Below, one piece after another: positions 1 through 8,275 of a DNA stretch of 64,000 bases; position 1 is the stretch's first letter; each line of letters starts with the position of its first letter. The stretch lies in contig JAOARV010000007.1 in assembly GCA_025210395.1 (NCBI GenBank), positions 1-64,000 on the forward strand. Direction: 5' to 3'. A program made the translations under genes and the position numbers. Under the pieces are notes generated by a model. It was not told the DNA's origin, searched no databases, and saw only the letters and a program-made list of their open reading frames with translations. The DNA comes from Marinisporobacter sp. (GTDB lineage Bacteria > Bacillota > Clostridia > Peptostreptococcales > Thermotaleaceae).

Positions 1-279
1 CAGAGAAACTCTAACTCTAGAGTGTCCAATTTATCGAGAAAGGGTCAGTCCGATTGGTTTGGTGGATATGGACAAGCTGTACTTATTGACCATGGGAATG
101 GTATCGTTTCAATTTATGCACATTGTAGTGAACTACTTGTAAAAGAAAATAGTCAAATAAAAGCAGGAGATAAAATTGCAATATCTGGAGCTACAGGTGC
201 TGCTACAGGACCGTGCTTATATTTTGAAGTAAGAAAAAATGGTAGATGTGTAGATCCACATAAGTATCTAGAGCAGTAG
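1..279 (+). CDS. M23 (LytM/lysostaphin-type) peptidase-like protein, 5' end missing
   Basis: The frame is open from the first base, so this is the C-terminal 92 codons of a gene that starts before the window. It shows the second half of an M23 domain: GGYGQAVLIDHGNGIVSIYAH (first residues of the beta-sheet core), a LLVKENSQIKAGDKIAISG stretch and ATGPCLYFEVR. M23 enzymes cleave peptide cross-links of peptidoglycan outside the membrane. In active members the last motif is GPHLHFEV, whose His residues are a zinc ligand and a catalytic base. Here it reads GPCLYFEV, so both are replaced and the protein may be a non-catalytic, LytM-like regulator or binding protein. The N-terminal zinc ligands lie outside the window. 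A GTG at 22 is in frame but is unlikely to be the start. Confidence 0.75.
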   Translation, partial: QRNSNSRVSNLSRKGQSDWFGGYGQAVLIDHGNGIVSIYAHCSELLVKENSQIKAGDKIAISGATGAATGPCLYFEVRKNGRCVDPHKYLEQ

Positions 280-354
280 GGAAAAACATTTTTCGATAAA
301 GTAAGCATAATATATGTAACAAACTATGAAATCATTAATATGTAAAAGTGAATG

Positions 355-379
355 AAGGGAAGTCAAAATGACTTCCCTT
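355..379 (+). terminator. hairpin after the M23 gene
   Basis: A perfect 11-bp stem (AAGGGAAGTCA/TGACTTCCCTT) with a 3-nt loop is followed by AAAAATTT. The U-tract is poor, so termination may be weak. Confidence 0.5.
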
Positions 380-441
380 AAAAATTTATGTATTTTCAAT
401 ATTGTTTCAAAACATAGACTAAATATTAAAAGGAGATTTTT

Positions 442-1386
442 ATGTATATAAATGAAAAAATGAGTAAAAGAGATTGTATACTTGCTTTTCTAGTGGTAAC
501 GGTTTGGGGAGCAAATTTTACTGTGATTAAATTAGGTCTTAACGGTGTACCATCCATGCTGTTGGCTGTATTGAGATATGTATTTACTGCATTTCCAGCT
601 GTTTTTTTTATAAAGCGTCCTGCTATGGAGTGGAAATATTGTATTGTTTATGGTTTGACAGTGGGGGTTGGTCAATTTGCTTGCTTGTTTTATGCTATGG
701 AGATTGGTATACCAGCAGGAATTGCTTCTGTTGTCCTTCAGTCTCAAGCATTGTTTACAATTTTATTTGCATCAATATTTCTAAAAGAAGCTGTAAAGAG
801 AAGACAAATGATAGGTCTTGTCGTTGCTTTACTAGGACTTTACCTTATAGGAGGAAATGGAGGAGAAAGTGAATTATTTACTATTCCAACTGAAGGATTC
901 TTATTAACCCTTGTAGCTGCCGCCTTTTGGAGTTTGTCTAATATTGTAGTAAAATATGCTGCAAAGGATACAAATGATAAAGGAGAAAAGTTGGATATGC
1001 TTAGTGTTGTTGTTTGGTCAAGTCTTGTTCCTCCCATTCCTCTGATGGGTCTTGCATTGATGTTTGATCCCCCTCAAACATTATTGCATGCAATTAGTAA
1101 TTTGAATGGTTTATCTGTTTTTGCTATATTATATCTTGTTTTTCTTGCTACATTGTTTGGATATGGTACATGGGGTGATTTGCTTGTAAAGTATCCAGCA
1201 GGTCGGGTAGCACCCCTTTCTTTACTTGTTCCTATTACTGGACTTATTACAGCCAGAATTGTTCTGGAAGAAAAACTTTTATCGCAGCAATGGTTAGGTT
1301 GTATTGTAGTAATTATTGGGATTTTAATAGCTAATTTTGCACGGGTACCCATGAAAGCTACACTTGATTCAAATAAAAACCCTTAG
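442..1386 (+). CDS. eamA: EamA/DMT-family exporter (O-acetylserine/cysteine exporter-like)
   Basis: The 314-aa protein has about ten hydrophobic segments, made of two tandem EamA repeats. The N-terminus has WGANFTVIKLGLNGVPSMLLAVLR and repeat 1 has GIPAGIASVVLQSQALFTI. Repeat 2 has AAAFWSLSNIVVK and the late GRVAPLSLLVPITGL motif. These match the remembered pattern of E. coli EamA (YdeD) more closely than generic DMT proteins, suggesting export of cysteine-pathway metabolites across the inner membrane. AAAGGAG lies 7 bases before the ATG. It is a single gene between two hairpins with no linked biosynthetic gene, so the substrate is inferred from similarity only. Confidence 0.8.
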   Translation: MYINEKMSKRDCILAFLVVTVWGANFTVIKLGLNGVPSMLLAVLRYVFTAFPAVFFIKRPAMEWKYCIVYGLTVGVGQFACLFYAMEIGIPAGIASVVLQSQALFTILFASIFLKEAVKRRQMIGLVVALLGLYLIGGNGGESELFTIPTEGFLLTLVAAAFWSLSNIVVKYAAKDTNDKGEKLDMLSVVVWSSLVPPIPLMGLALMFDPPQTLLHAISNLNGLSVFAILYLVFLATLFGYGTWGDLLVKYPAGRVAPLSLLVPITGLITARIVLEEKLLSQQWLGCIVVIIGILIANFARVPMKATLDSNKNP

Positions 1387-1534
1387 TATGTGCTATAATA
1401 TGGATATAATGGTAAAAATATATTGTTACGGTATAAGACTATTTTATGTATTTTGGATTGTTGATATGTAGTAATATAAAATGATACAGAGTAGAAAGAA
1501 TATGATTTTAAAATTGGTGTAGTAAGGCTAAATG

Positions 1535-1578
1535 AAAATCTCTATGCGTGTGGAATGTTCACATGGAATAGAGATTTT
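1535..1578 (+). terminator. hairpin downstream of eamA
   Basis: The 11-bp arms AAAATCTCTAT/ATAGAGATTTT enclose an inner TGTGA/TCACA pairing and are followed by GTTTGTG. It could end eamA transcription, although it lies 150 bases after the stop codon. Confidence 0.4.
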
Positions 1579-1801
1579 GTTTGTGTAGGATTTTCATAAT
1601 GAGAAAAATTGTATAAGCTTAGGAATTTGCTGAAATTAGATTAGATGGATGAAAAAGTAAAAACTGCAATTGTTATAATAATAACAAAAAGTGAATGATT
1701 TAGGAATGAAAGAAATTTTTTCTGAAAAATTTGATTGTTGAGGGGACTTCTTTTCTTTTGAAATTTAGACAAACTATAGGAAAGTACAGGAATTCACAAG
1801 A

Positions 1802-1819
1802 TTGTTATTAAATCGACAA
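1802..1819 (+). promoter_or_regulatory. degenerate Rex-like operator candidate
   Basis: TTGTTAT-TAAA-TCGACAA matches 11 of 14 fixed positions of the Rex consensus TTGTTAAnnnnTTAACAA, as I remember it. It sits directly upstream of a candidate -35 box. Rex senses the NADH/NAD+ ratio, which would suit an NAD-linked hydrogenase, but the match is imperfect. Confidence 0.25.
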
Positions 1820-1822
1820 ATG

Positions 1823-1851
1823 TAGACAATTTCTTAAATATTTGTTATGAT
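1823..1851 (+). promoter_or_regulatory. candidate sigma-A promoter for hydCBA
   Basis: TAGACA (1823-1828), a 17-bp spacer and TATGAT (1846-1851). The -10 box overlaps the left arm of the palindrome at 1847-1868. Confidence 0.4.
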
Positions 1852-1868
1852 TATTAAATAATAATCAT
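1847..1868 (+). promoter_or_regulatory. 22-bp palindrome overlapping the hyd promoter
   Basis: ATGATTATTA-AA-TAATAATCAT is a perfect 10-2-10 inverted repeat. A second perfect palindrome, ATAATCATGATTAT (1861-1874), overlaps its right half. The TGATTAT/ATAATCA half sites resemble Fur/PerR-type boxes, but the spacing does not match the classical 7-1-7 motif. It is a plausible operator for an unknown regulator. Confidence 0.4.
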
Positions 1869-1960
1869 GATTATATTTTCTGAAAATTCACCAATTTGAC
1901 AAAAGTGAAAGTGAAATGTTTCAAAAAATAGTAGATAACTTTGTAAAGGGAGGCTTTCGT

Positions 1961-2440
1961 ATGGAATGTAATTATTCAGACATTGATCAAATTATAAAAA
2001 AATATAATAGTGATCCAAAAGCTTTGATACCCATTTTAATGAACATTCAAGAATTAATAGAGGAACAATATGTTTCAGAAGAAGTAGCTAGCTATGTGGC
2101 GAAAAACTTAAATATTTCAAGTAGCCATGTATATGAAGTAGTTACTTTTTTTTCAGCTTTACATGATCAACCAAAGGGAAAGTATTTAATTCAATTATGT
2201 AATAGTACAGTCTGTAGCTTGAAAAAAAGTCAAAAGATGAAGGAGATCCTTGAAAATATTTTGGGAATCAAAATAGGCGAAACCACAAGTGATAAAATGT
2301 TTACATTAGAGTATACTACTTGCTTCGGTGCTTGTGATATTTCTCCAGCGATACGGATAAATAAAAAGGTTTATGGGAAGTTGAATGAAGAAAAAGTGAT
2401 CGAAATAATAGAGGGATTAAGGAGGATGGAAAATGAATAG
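1961..2440 (+). CDS. hydC: NAD-linked [FeFe] hydrogenase, NuoE-like 2Fe-2S subunit
   Basis: The 159-aa protein has a helical N-terminus and a thioredoxin-like [2Fe-2S] domain. The cluster cysteines are C80 and C85 (LCNSTVC) and C121 and C125 (TTCFGAC), the NuoE/HydC pattern. It would pass electrons between the flavin subunit and the rest of the HydABC complex in the cytoplasm. The start at 1961 is preferred because GGGAGG lies 8 bases upstream. An ATG at 1916 in the same frame has no ribosome site. The gene overlaps hydB by 8 bases, implying translational coupling, and is first of three genes. Confidence 0.9.
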   Translation: MECNYSDIDQIIKKYNSDPKALIPILMNIQELIEEQYVSEEVASYVAKNLNISSSHVYEVVTFFSALHDQPKGKYLIQLCNSTVCSLKKSQKMKEILENILGIKIGETTSDKMFTLEYTTCFGACDISPAIRINKKVYGKLNEEKVIEIIEGLRRMENE

Positions 2441-3695
2441 AACCCAATCTATTATTACAAAATATTTTAAAAATAGTGATTTGAATGTGGGAGAATACAT
2501 AGCATTAGGTGGTTTTGAAGCATTGAAGAGTGTTTTTAAGAATGGAAAAGATTATGTTATTTCAGAATTAAAAGAATCAGGATTAAGAGGTCGTGGCGGT
2601 GCTGGTTATCCAACATGGAAAAAATGGGATATTGGTAGAAATAGAGCGGCAGATGAAAAATATATCATATGTAATGCAGATGAAGGGGAACCAGGTACGT
2701 TTAAAGATCGGGAGCTTCTTGAGAAGGTGCCTTATCAAATTATAGAAGGAATGATTATTTCTGGGTATGTATTTGGTGCAAAACTAGGCTTTATTTATAT
2801 TCGTGAAGAATATGCTCATCTTCAAATAAAATTTAATGAAGCAATAAAAATGGTAAAAGAGCATGGATTTTTAGGGCAAAATATTCTAGATACAGGTTTT
2901 GATTTTACAATCAAAGTTTTTTCTGGAGCGGGTGCATATGTTTGTGGAGAAAATTCATCTCTTGTTGAATCTATGGAAGGAAGAGCTGGAAGACCTAGAT
3001 TAAAACCTCCACGTATTGGGGAAAAAGGATATCTTGGCAAGCCAACTCTTGTGAATAATGTTGAAACTTTAGCAGCGGTACCTGCCATATTGAGCTATGG
3101 TGGAAAAGAATATGGTAGATTTGGAACGGAAAAAAGCAAAGGAACAAAATTAATCAGCCTTTGTGGAAATGTTAAAAATCCTGGAACGTATGAAGTACCC
3201 TTTGGGATTACTTTAAGAGAAATTATCTATGATATTGGTGGAGGAATTGAAGAGGATAAAGAACTGAAATTCTTGCAGCTTGGAGGAGCATCTGGTGCAT
3301 TAATGCCAAAGCAGCTTATAGATACTAAATATGATTATGAAGATTTGGCTGGAAAAGGTTTTCAAGTAGGATCAGGTGCTATTGTTGTTGCAGATGAAAC
3401 GAATAGTATTATTGATTTTTTAAAAACTGTACAGGATTTCTTTTTTCATGAATCCTGTGGGAAATGTACTCCTTGTCGTGAAGGAAAAAGACAACTTTCC
3501 AAAATATTAACAAGGATATCAGAAGGAAATGCAACAGTTGATGATTTGAAAAATGTAGAAAAAATAGCGAAAACAATGAAATATGCTTCATTTTGCGGAT
3601 TGGGACAAACGGCGCCATCGGCTATTTTATCTGCTATTAAATATTTTTCTTCGGAATTATGTAATACGGTAGAGGGTATTTGTCCTTATTATTAA
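2433..3695 (+). CDS. hydB: NAD-linked [FeFe] hydrogenase, NuoF-like flavin subunit
   Basis: The 420-aa protein is the NAD(H)-oxidising FMN subunit. Visible features are the FMN/NADH glycine-rich loop GLRGRGGAGYPTWKKW near residue 50, NADEGEPGTFKDR near residue 80, and the [4Fe-4S] ligands C342, C345, C348 (SCGKCTPC) and C388 (FCGLGQ). It corresponds to the bare NuoF core. The extra N-terminal 2Fe-2S domain and the C-terminal two-cluster ferredoxin domain found in many bifurcating HydB proteins are absent, and the chain ends at GICPYY soon after the cluster. It overlaps hydC by 8 bases and is followed by hydA after 18 bases. Confidence 0.92.
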   Translation: MNRTQSIITKYFKNSDLNVGEYIALGGFEALKSVFKNGKDYVISELKESGLRGRGGAGYPTWKKWDIGRNRAADEKYIICNADEGEPGTFKDRELLEKVPYQIIEGMIISGYVFGAKLGFIYIREEYAHLQIKFNEAIKMVKEHGFLGQNILDTGFDFTIKVFSGAGAYVCGENSSLVESMEGRAGRPRLKPPRIGEKGYLGKPTLVNNVETLAAVPAILSYGGKEYGRFGTEKSKGTKLISLCGNVKNPGTYEVPFGITLREIIYDIGGGIEEDKELKFLQLGGASGALMPKQLIDTKYDYEDLAGKGFQVGSGAIVVADETNSIIDFLKTVQDFFFHESCGKCTPCREGKRQLSKILTRISEGNATVDDLKNVEKIAKTMKYASFCGLGQTAPSAILSAIKYFSSELCNTVEGICPYY

Positions 3696-3713
3696 AAATA
3701 GGAGGCTTATTTT

Positions 3714-5432
3714 ATGAATAGAGTAACTTTAACGATAGATCATAAAGAAGTAACAGTAGATGAAGGCACAACTATTTTAGCAGCTGCAAAAAAAGTCCAT
3801 GTAAACATTCCCACTTTGTGTTATCATCCAGATCAATCGATAAAAGCAAATTGTAGAATATGTTTAGTGCAAGTAGGGGAGGATAAGTTAGTAACTGCTT
3901 GTTCAACAAAAGTACAAGAGGGTATGGAGGTTATTACAAATTCAAAATTTGTAAGAGAAACGCAAAGAGGTGTACTTGAGTTAATTCTTGCTAATCATGA
4001 TCAAGATTGCTTAAAATGTGTAAGAAATGGTCATTGTGAATTGCAAGATTTATGTGAAAGATTCAATATTTCTAACAATAGTTTGGATGAAAATGAAGTA
4101 CAAGCCCATCCAATGGATCAGTGTAACCCATCTATTGTAAGAGATTATAGCAAATGCATTAAGTGTAATCGTTGTGTAGAAGTATGTAGCCAGATTCAAA
4201 ATGTAAATATTTTAGCAAGAGCAAATAGGGGAACTGATTATGAAATTCTCCCTAGATTTAATAAAAATTTACACGAGACGGAATGTGTGTATTGTGGGCA
4301 ATGTATCCATGTCTGTCCTGTGGGTGCAATCTATGAAAAGAGTGCAATAGATAATGTCCTAGATGCTATTGAGGATCAGGAGCGTCATGTAATTGTTCAA
4401 ATTGCTCCTGCTGTAAGGGTTAGTATAGGAGAAGAATTTGGATTAGCACCTGGTGAAATTACTACAGGTAAGATTGTAGCAAGCTTAAAGCGATTAGGTT
4501 TTAATAAAGTATTTGACACAAATTTTACAGCAGATCTAACGATTCTTGAAGAAGGAAATGAATTAATTCATCGAATCAAGAATAATAAAACCCTTCCAAT
4601 GATTACTTCTTGTAGTCCAGGCTGGATCAATTATATGGAAGGCTTTGAACCTGATTTACTAGAACATTTATCTACTTGTAAATCTCCGCAACAAATGTTT
4701 GGTGCATTATCAAAAACTTATTATGCAGAAAAAATTGATCTACATCCATCAAAAATTTATACAGTTTCTATTATGCCTTGTACTGCAAAAAAATATGAAG
4801 CAAGCAGAGCTGAAATGAATTCCTATGGATATGTAGATGTAGATAGTGTTCTTACAACAAGAGAATTAGGAAGGTTGATTAAATCAGCAGGAATTGATTT
4901 TAAAAATATAGAAGAAGAACAGTTTGATGATCCCTTTGGCATTACAACAGGTGCAGGTGCGATTTTTGGTGCTACAGGAGGGGTTATGGAAGCTGCTTTA
5001 AGAACGGTTTATGAAGTGTTGACAGAGGAAGAATTAAAAAATATTGAATTTGAAGATGTAAGAGGACTAGAAGGAATCAAAAAGGCTGAGGTAGATATAA
5101 AGGGTACAAAGGTTAAAGTAGCTGTAGCCCATGGACTCAAGAATGCAAGTATACTGATTGATGAAATCAAAAAAGGTAAGAGTGAATATGCGTTTATTGA
5201 AATCATGGCATGTCCAGGTGGATGTATTGGAGGCGGTGGACAACCAATCACATCCTCAGAAGATATAAGACAAAAAAGAATAGATGCAATTTATCGTGTA
5301 GATAAAAATATGCCTTATAGAAAATCTCATATAAATCCAGCCATTAAGAAATTATATGATGAATATTTAAAAGAGCCTTTAGGGGAAAAATCTCATCATT
5401 TACTACACACAACTTATAAGGCACGATTTTAA
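3714..5432 (+). CDS. hydA: [FeFe] hydrogenase catalytic subunit
   Basis: The 572-aa protein is a group A hydrogenase. In order it shows an N-terminal plant-type [2Fe-2S] domain (C36, C47, C50, C63), a His-Cys3 [4Fe-4S] site (H95, C99, C102, C108), a two-[4Fe-4S] ferredoxin domain (C148-C158 and C191-C201), then the H-cluster motifs TSCSPGW (C300), MPCTAKK (C356) and EIMACPGGCIGG (C500, C504). The tail HLLHTTYKARF resembles other clostridial enzymes. With HydB and HydC it should couple H2 to NADH, possibly with ferredoxin in electron bifurcation. The L1 motif has Ser in place of one of the two adjacent Cys of TSCCP. No maturation genes (hydEFG) are nearby. Confidence 0.95.
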   Translation: MNRVTLTIDHKEVTVDEGTTILAAAKKVHVNIPTLCYHPDQSIKANCRICLVQVGEDKLVTACSTKVQEGMEVITNSKFVRETQRGVLELILANHDQDCLKCVRNGHCELQDLCERFNISNNSLDENEVQAHPMDQCNPSIVRDYSKCIKCNRCVEVCSQIQNVNILARANRGTDYEILPRFNKNLHETECVYCGQCIHVCPVGAIYEKSAIDNVLDAIEDQERHVIVQIAPAVRVSIGEEFGLAPGEITTGKIVASLKRLGFNKVFDTNFTADLTILEEGNELIHRIKNNKTLPMITSCSPGWINYMEGFEPDLLEHLSTCKSPQQMFGALSKTYYAEKIDLHPSKIYTVSIMPCTAKKYEASRAEMNSYGYVDVDSVLTTRELGRLIKSAGIDFKNIEEEQFDDPFGITTGAGAIFGATGGVMEAALRTVYEVLTEEELKNIEFEDVRGLEGIKKAEVDIKGTKVKVAVAHGLKNASILIDEIKKGKSEYAFIEIMACPGGCIGGGGQPITSSEDIRQKRIDAIYRVDKNMPYRKSHINPAIKKLYDEYLKEPLGEKSHHLLHTTYKARF

Positions 5433-5462
5433 TTGATTAGGAATGATAAATAGGATAAATTT

Positions 5463-5493
5463 AGAAGAGGATGAAGGATTCATTCTCTTCTTT
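5463..5493 (+). terminator. terminator of hydCBA
   Basis: A 13-bp stem with one G-U pair and a GGA loop, followed by a short T run. Confidence 0.65.
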
Positions 5494-5708
5494 AAATTTA
5501 TGAAGAAATACTCAAATAGCAAATCGTTTAATTTAAAGAAGTACCTTTAAAAATCAAGTAAAATGCTGTACTCTTAAAGAAAAAGTAAAATATTTGTGGT
5601 TATTTAAAGGAAATATGAATAAATTTATTGAAAAAGTATATAAAAATAGTATATTTTAATATCAAATAGAATTTTAAAATCGTAAAGATGATAGAAAGGA
5701 GAATGAAA

Positions 5709-6062
5709 ATGGAAGAAAAAAGAAAACACAAAAGAGCACCTATTCACATGGATCTAGAAATAGAATCTTTATATGTATCAGGAGATCATGAAGGGATTAA
5801 GTTAAATGAAAAGATTCTGGTAACAAATATTTCTAAGACGGGGATGGCTTTTATATCAAGTAAAGAGCTTCCTATGAATCATTTTTTTAATGCAAAAGTA
5901 GTCATTGATGAAGAAAAAATGTTTTATAGTGTTCTTAGAATTGTAAGAAGTAGAAAATTAGAAGAGGGATATGATATTGGATGTGAATTTGTAGGACTTG
6001 CCAATATATTAAGTAAATATATAGATGAATATGTTGTGGAAGTGGAGGAAAAAGATAAATAA
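5709..6062 (+). CDS. PilZ-domain c-di-GMP receptor
   Basis: The 117-aa protein is a single PilZ domain. It has the RxxxR motif (RKHKRAP near residues 5-11) and the NxSxxG motif (NISKTG near residue 47), which together bind cyclic di-GMP. It is probably a cytosolic adaptor acting by protein contact. The ATG at 5709 has AAGGAG 7 bases upstream, so the longer frame from 5688 is unlikely. Its stop overlaps the start of the exonuclease III gene by one base (TAATG), implying coupling. An HD-GYP protein at 35836-36933 may degrade the same second messenger. Confidence 0.85.
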   Translation: MEEKRKHKRAPIHMDLEIESLYVSGDHEGIKLNEKILVTNISKTGMAFISSKELPMNHFFNAKVVIDEEKMFYSVLRIVRSRKLEEGYDIGCEFVGLANILSKYIDEYVVEVEEKDK

Positions 6063-6826
6063 TGAAGATTTACTCTTGGAATGTAAATGGAATAAGGGCT
6101 ATAAAAAAGAAGGGGTTTTTAGAATGGGTAAAGGAGGAAAATCCAGATATTTTATGCATTCAAGAAACAAAAGCCCATATAGAACAATTAGATGAATCCC
6201 TACTCAATATAGAAGGATATGAAGCTTTTTTTTGCAGTGGAGAAAGAAAAGGTTATAGTGGTGTTGCTGTTTATACAAAAGAAAAGCCTATTACAGTAAA
6301 GAGAGGAATAGGGATTTTAAAATTTGATTTGGAAGGAAGAATTTTAATCCTTGAATATAAAAGTTTTATACTTTTTAATATCTATTTTCCAAATGGACAA
6401 AAGGATGATGATCGATTAAATTATAAGCTTGAATTTTATGATGCTATTTTAGAATATTGTGATGCATTAAAAGATCAGGGAAAGAAGTTAGTGATATGTG
6501 GAGATTATAACACGGCTCATGAAGAAATAGATTTAAAAAATCCTAAATCTAATGAAAAACGTTCAGGCTTTTTACCTATTGAAAGAGCGTGGATGGATAA
6601 ATTTATAGAGCATGGCTATGTGGATACATTTCGAACATTATATCCTGAAAAAGTAAAATATTCATGGTGGAGTTATCGATTTAATGCAAGAAAAAACAAC
6701 GCAGGCTGGAGAATCGATTATCATTTTGTATCGGATAATTTATTGGAAAAAGTAAGAAATACTGAAATATTTAATGAGGTAATGGGCTCAGACCACTGTC
6801 CTGTTATGCTTGAGTTAAACTTATGA
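6062..6826 (+). CDS. xth: exodeoxyribonuclease III (AP endonuclease)
   Basis: The 254-aa protein has the normal length for ExoA/XthA. Family motifs appear in order: WNVNGIRA (residues 5-12), QETKA (metal-binding Glu), GYSGVAVYTK, NIYFPNG, GDYNTAH, RIDYHFVS and the C-terminal GSDHCPV with the catalytic Asp-His. It cleaves DNA at abasic sites and degrades from 3' ends during base-excision repair. It is translationally coupled to the upstream PilZ gene, although no functional link is evident. Confidence 0.93.
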   Translation: MKIYSWNVNGIRAIKKKGFLEWVKEENPDILCIQETKAHIEQLDESLLNIEGYEAFFCSGERKGYSGVAVYTKEKPITVKRGIGILKFDLEGRILILEYKSFILFNIYFPNGQKDDDRLNYKLEFYDAILEYCDALKDQGKKLVICGDYNTAHEEIDLKNPKSNEKRSGFLPIERAWMDKFIEHGYVDTFRTLYPEKVKYSWWSYRFNARKNNAGWRIDYHFVSDNLLEKVRNTEIFNEVMGSDHCPVMLELNL

Positions 6827-6950
6827 TGATTCTTCTCAACTTTGTGAAGGTGCTATTTCCATTTGAACAATAGAAGGTGGAAATAGCACCTTCAAGGCGT
6901 TCGAAGAATTTATCATAAATTAATATTTTTTTTGATTGAGGAATCTATAT
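6822..6950. repeat. dispersed palindromic repeat, copy A
   Basis: The outer arms TTATGATGATTCTTC and GAAGAATTTATCATAA enclose an inner 16-bp perfect stem (6846-6861/6878-6893) that may also terminate xth. The tail TTTGATTGAGGAATCTATA recurs at 49063 and 57060. The element supplies the -35 box of the next gene. Confidence 0.5.
6846..6893 (+). terminator. long hairpin after xth
   Basis: A perfect 16-bp stem (GAAGGTGCTATTTCCA and its complement) with a 16-nt loop. There is no U-tract directly after it, so it may be part of the repeat rather than a true terminator. Confidence 0.45.
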
Positions 6951-6960
6951 AGGGTATACT
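6932..6960 (+). promoter_or_regulatory. sigma-A promoter for the DEAD-box gene
   Basis: TTGATT (6932-6937), a 17-bp spacer and TATACT (6955-6960), 31 bases before the start codon. Confidence 0.65.
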
Positions 6961-6991
6961 ATATGTAACTTAGGAAAAAAAGGAGAAACAG

Positions 6992-8179
6992 ATGATGAAT
7001 AAACAGTTTAAGGATTATAATTTTCAAAAATTTATTATAGAGAATCTTGAAAAGAATCATATAGAAGAGCCTACAAAGATTCAATATGAAACTTTTCCTA
7101 TTACTTTAGCAGGAAAAGATGTTATCGGAAAAGCTAAGACGGGAACAGGAAAGACGCTAGCTTATTTATTACCTATGATAGAAAAAATTGATCCATCTAA
7201 AAGAGAATTACAGATGTTAGTATTAGCACCTAGTAGAGAATTGAGTCTTCAGATTAAAAGAGAAGCAGAACGGATCATAGAAGGAACGGATATTTTAGTA
7301 GAAGCAGTTGTAGAAGGAATGAAATTAGAAAAGCAATTAGAAAGATTAAAGAAAAAGCCTCAATTGATTATTGCTACACCAGGAAAATTAGTACATATTA
7401 TAGGACTGAAGAAAATTAAATTGCATGGAATAAAAACGATTGCATTAGATGAGGTAGATCAAATTCTAGAACAAGGGCTACAGGATAAGATTTTTGCAAT
7501 TGTGAATAAGACCCTCAAAGAGCGCCAACTTTTAAGCTTTTCTGCAAGTATGTCACAGGAAGCGAAAGAAATATTAAATAAACTAATGAAAGAACCTAAA
7601 TTTTTAAATCTAGATCATGTAGCGCCTATTCCTTCAAAAATAGAGCATCAATATATTGTTACGAAAGCATTAAAGAAAACAGAAACATTATCAGAAATTT
7701 TAAAGACCATTAAGCCGAAAAAAAGCTTAGTGTTTATCAATAATAATCAAAATGTAGATCGATTCGTGAAGGAATTAAAAGGTGCAGGATTTATGGTAGG
7801 GGGAATACAAACAAGAACAAAAAACCAAGACAGACAACATTTACTAAGTTCCTTTAATAAAGGAAAACTAAGAGTTCTTGTTACAACAGATCTTTTTACA
7901 AGGGGAATGGATTTTAGAGAAGTTACTCATATTTTTAATATGGATTTACCCCTTAATAAAACAGATTATTTGCATCGAGCAGGACGAACGGGAAGAATGG
8001 GTAAAGATGGGATTGTTATGAATATTGTGAGAGATAGGGAAAAATTCATTTTATATAAGATGATGAAATCTCTTAATATAAAGGTTACTCCTATGAATAT
8101 TAGTAATGGCAAAATGATTCCTGTAAAAGAAATTATTGATAGAAAAAATACGCGTAAATATAAGGCTTATAAAAAATAA
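6992..8179 (+). CDS. DEAD-box ATP-dependent RNA helicase
   Basis: The 395-aa protein has both RecA-like helicase domains and little else. Motifs in order: Q motif (PTKIQYETFPI), Walker A KAKTGTGKT, PSREL, TPGKL, motif II as DEVD, motif III as SFSASMS, then TRGMD and HRAGRTGRMG in domain 2. It should unwind RNA duplexes in the cytoplasm, for example in cold shock or ribosome assembly. It lacks the C-terminal RNA-binding extension of CshA/DbpA types. DEVD and SAS in place of DEAD and SAT are mild variants. AAAAGGAG precedes the ATG. Confidence 0.88.
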   Translation: MMNKQFKDYNFQKFIIENLEKNHIEEPTKIQYETFPITLAGKDVIGKAKTGTGKTLAYLLPMIEKIDPSKRELQMLVLAPSRELSLQIKREAERIIEGTDILVEAVVEGMKLEKQLERLKKKPQLIIATPGKLVHIIGLKKIKLHGIKTIALDEVDQILEQGLQDKIFAIVNKTLKERQLLSFSASMSQEAKEILNKLMKEPKFLNLDHVAPIPSKIEHQYIVTKALKKTETLSEILKTIKPKKSLVFINNNQNVDRFVKELKGAGFMVGGIQTRTKNQDRQHLLSSFNKGKLRVLVTTDLFTRGMDFREVTHIFNMDLPLNKTDYLHRAGRTGRMGKDGIVMNIVRDREKFILYKMMKSLNIKVTPMNISNGKMIPVKEIIDRKNTRKYKAYKK

Positions 8180-8275
8180 AGATTATGATTATAAATAATG
8201 AAGATGGGTATAGTATACTTATAGTAAAATAGAGATGATTGAAAAAATAAGATACAAAAGAAAGGGATGATACGG

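Larger units (their letters stand above)
1387..1960. other. intergenic region before the hydrogenase operon
   Basis: This AT-rich stretch of about 570 bases has no convincing ORF. It holds one hairpin (1535-1578), a candidate promoter (1823-1851), a degenerate Rex-like motif (1802-1819) and overlapping palindromes (1847-1874), all close to the start of hydC. Nothing recognisable was seen between 1580 and 1800. Confidence 0.6.

Noticed and set aside
4602-4620. TSCSP in HydA as a disabling mutation
   Set aside because: All other ligand motifs are intact and the variant may be normal in NAD-linked enzymes, so it is reported only as a variant.
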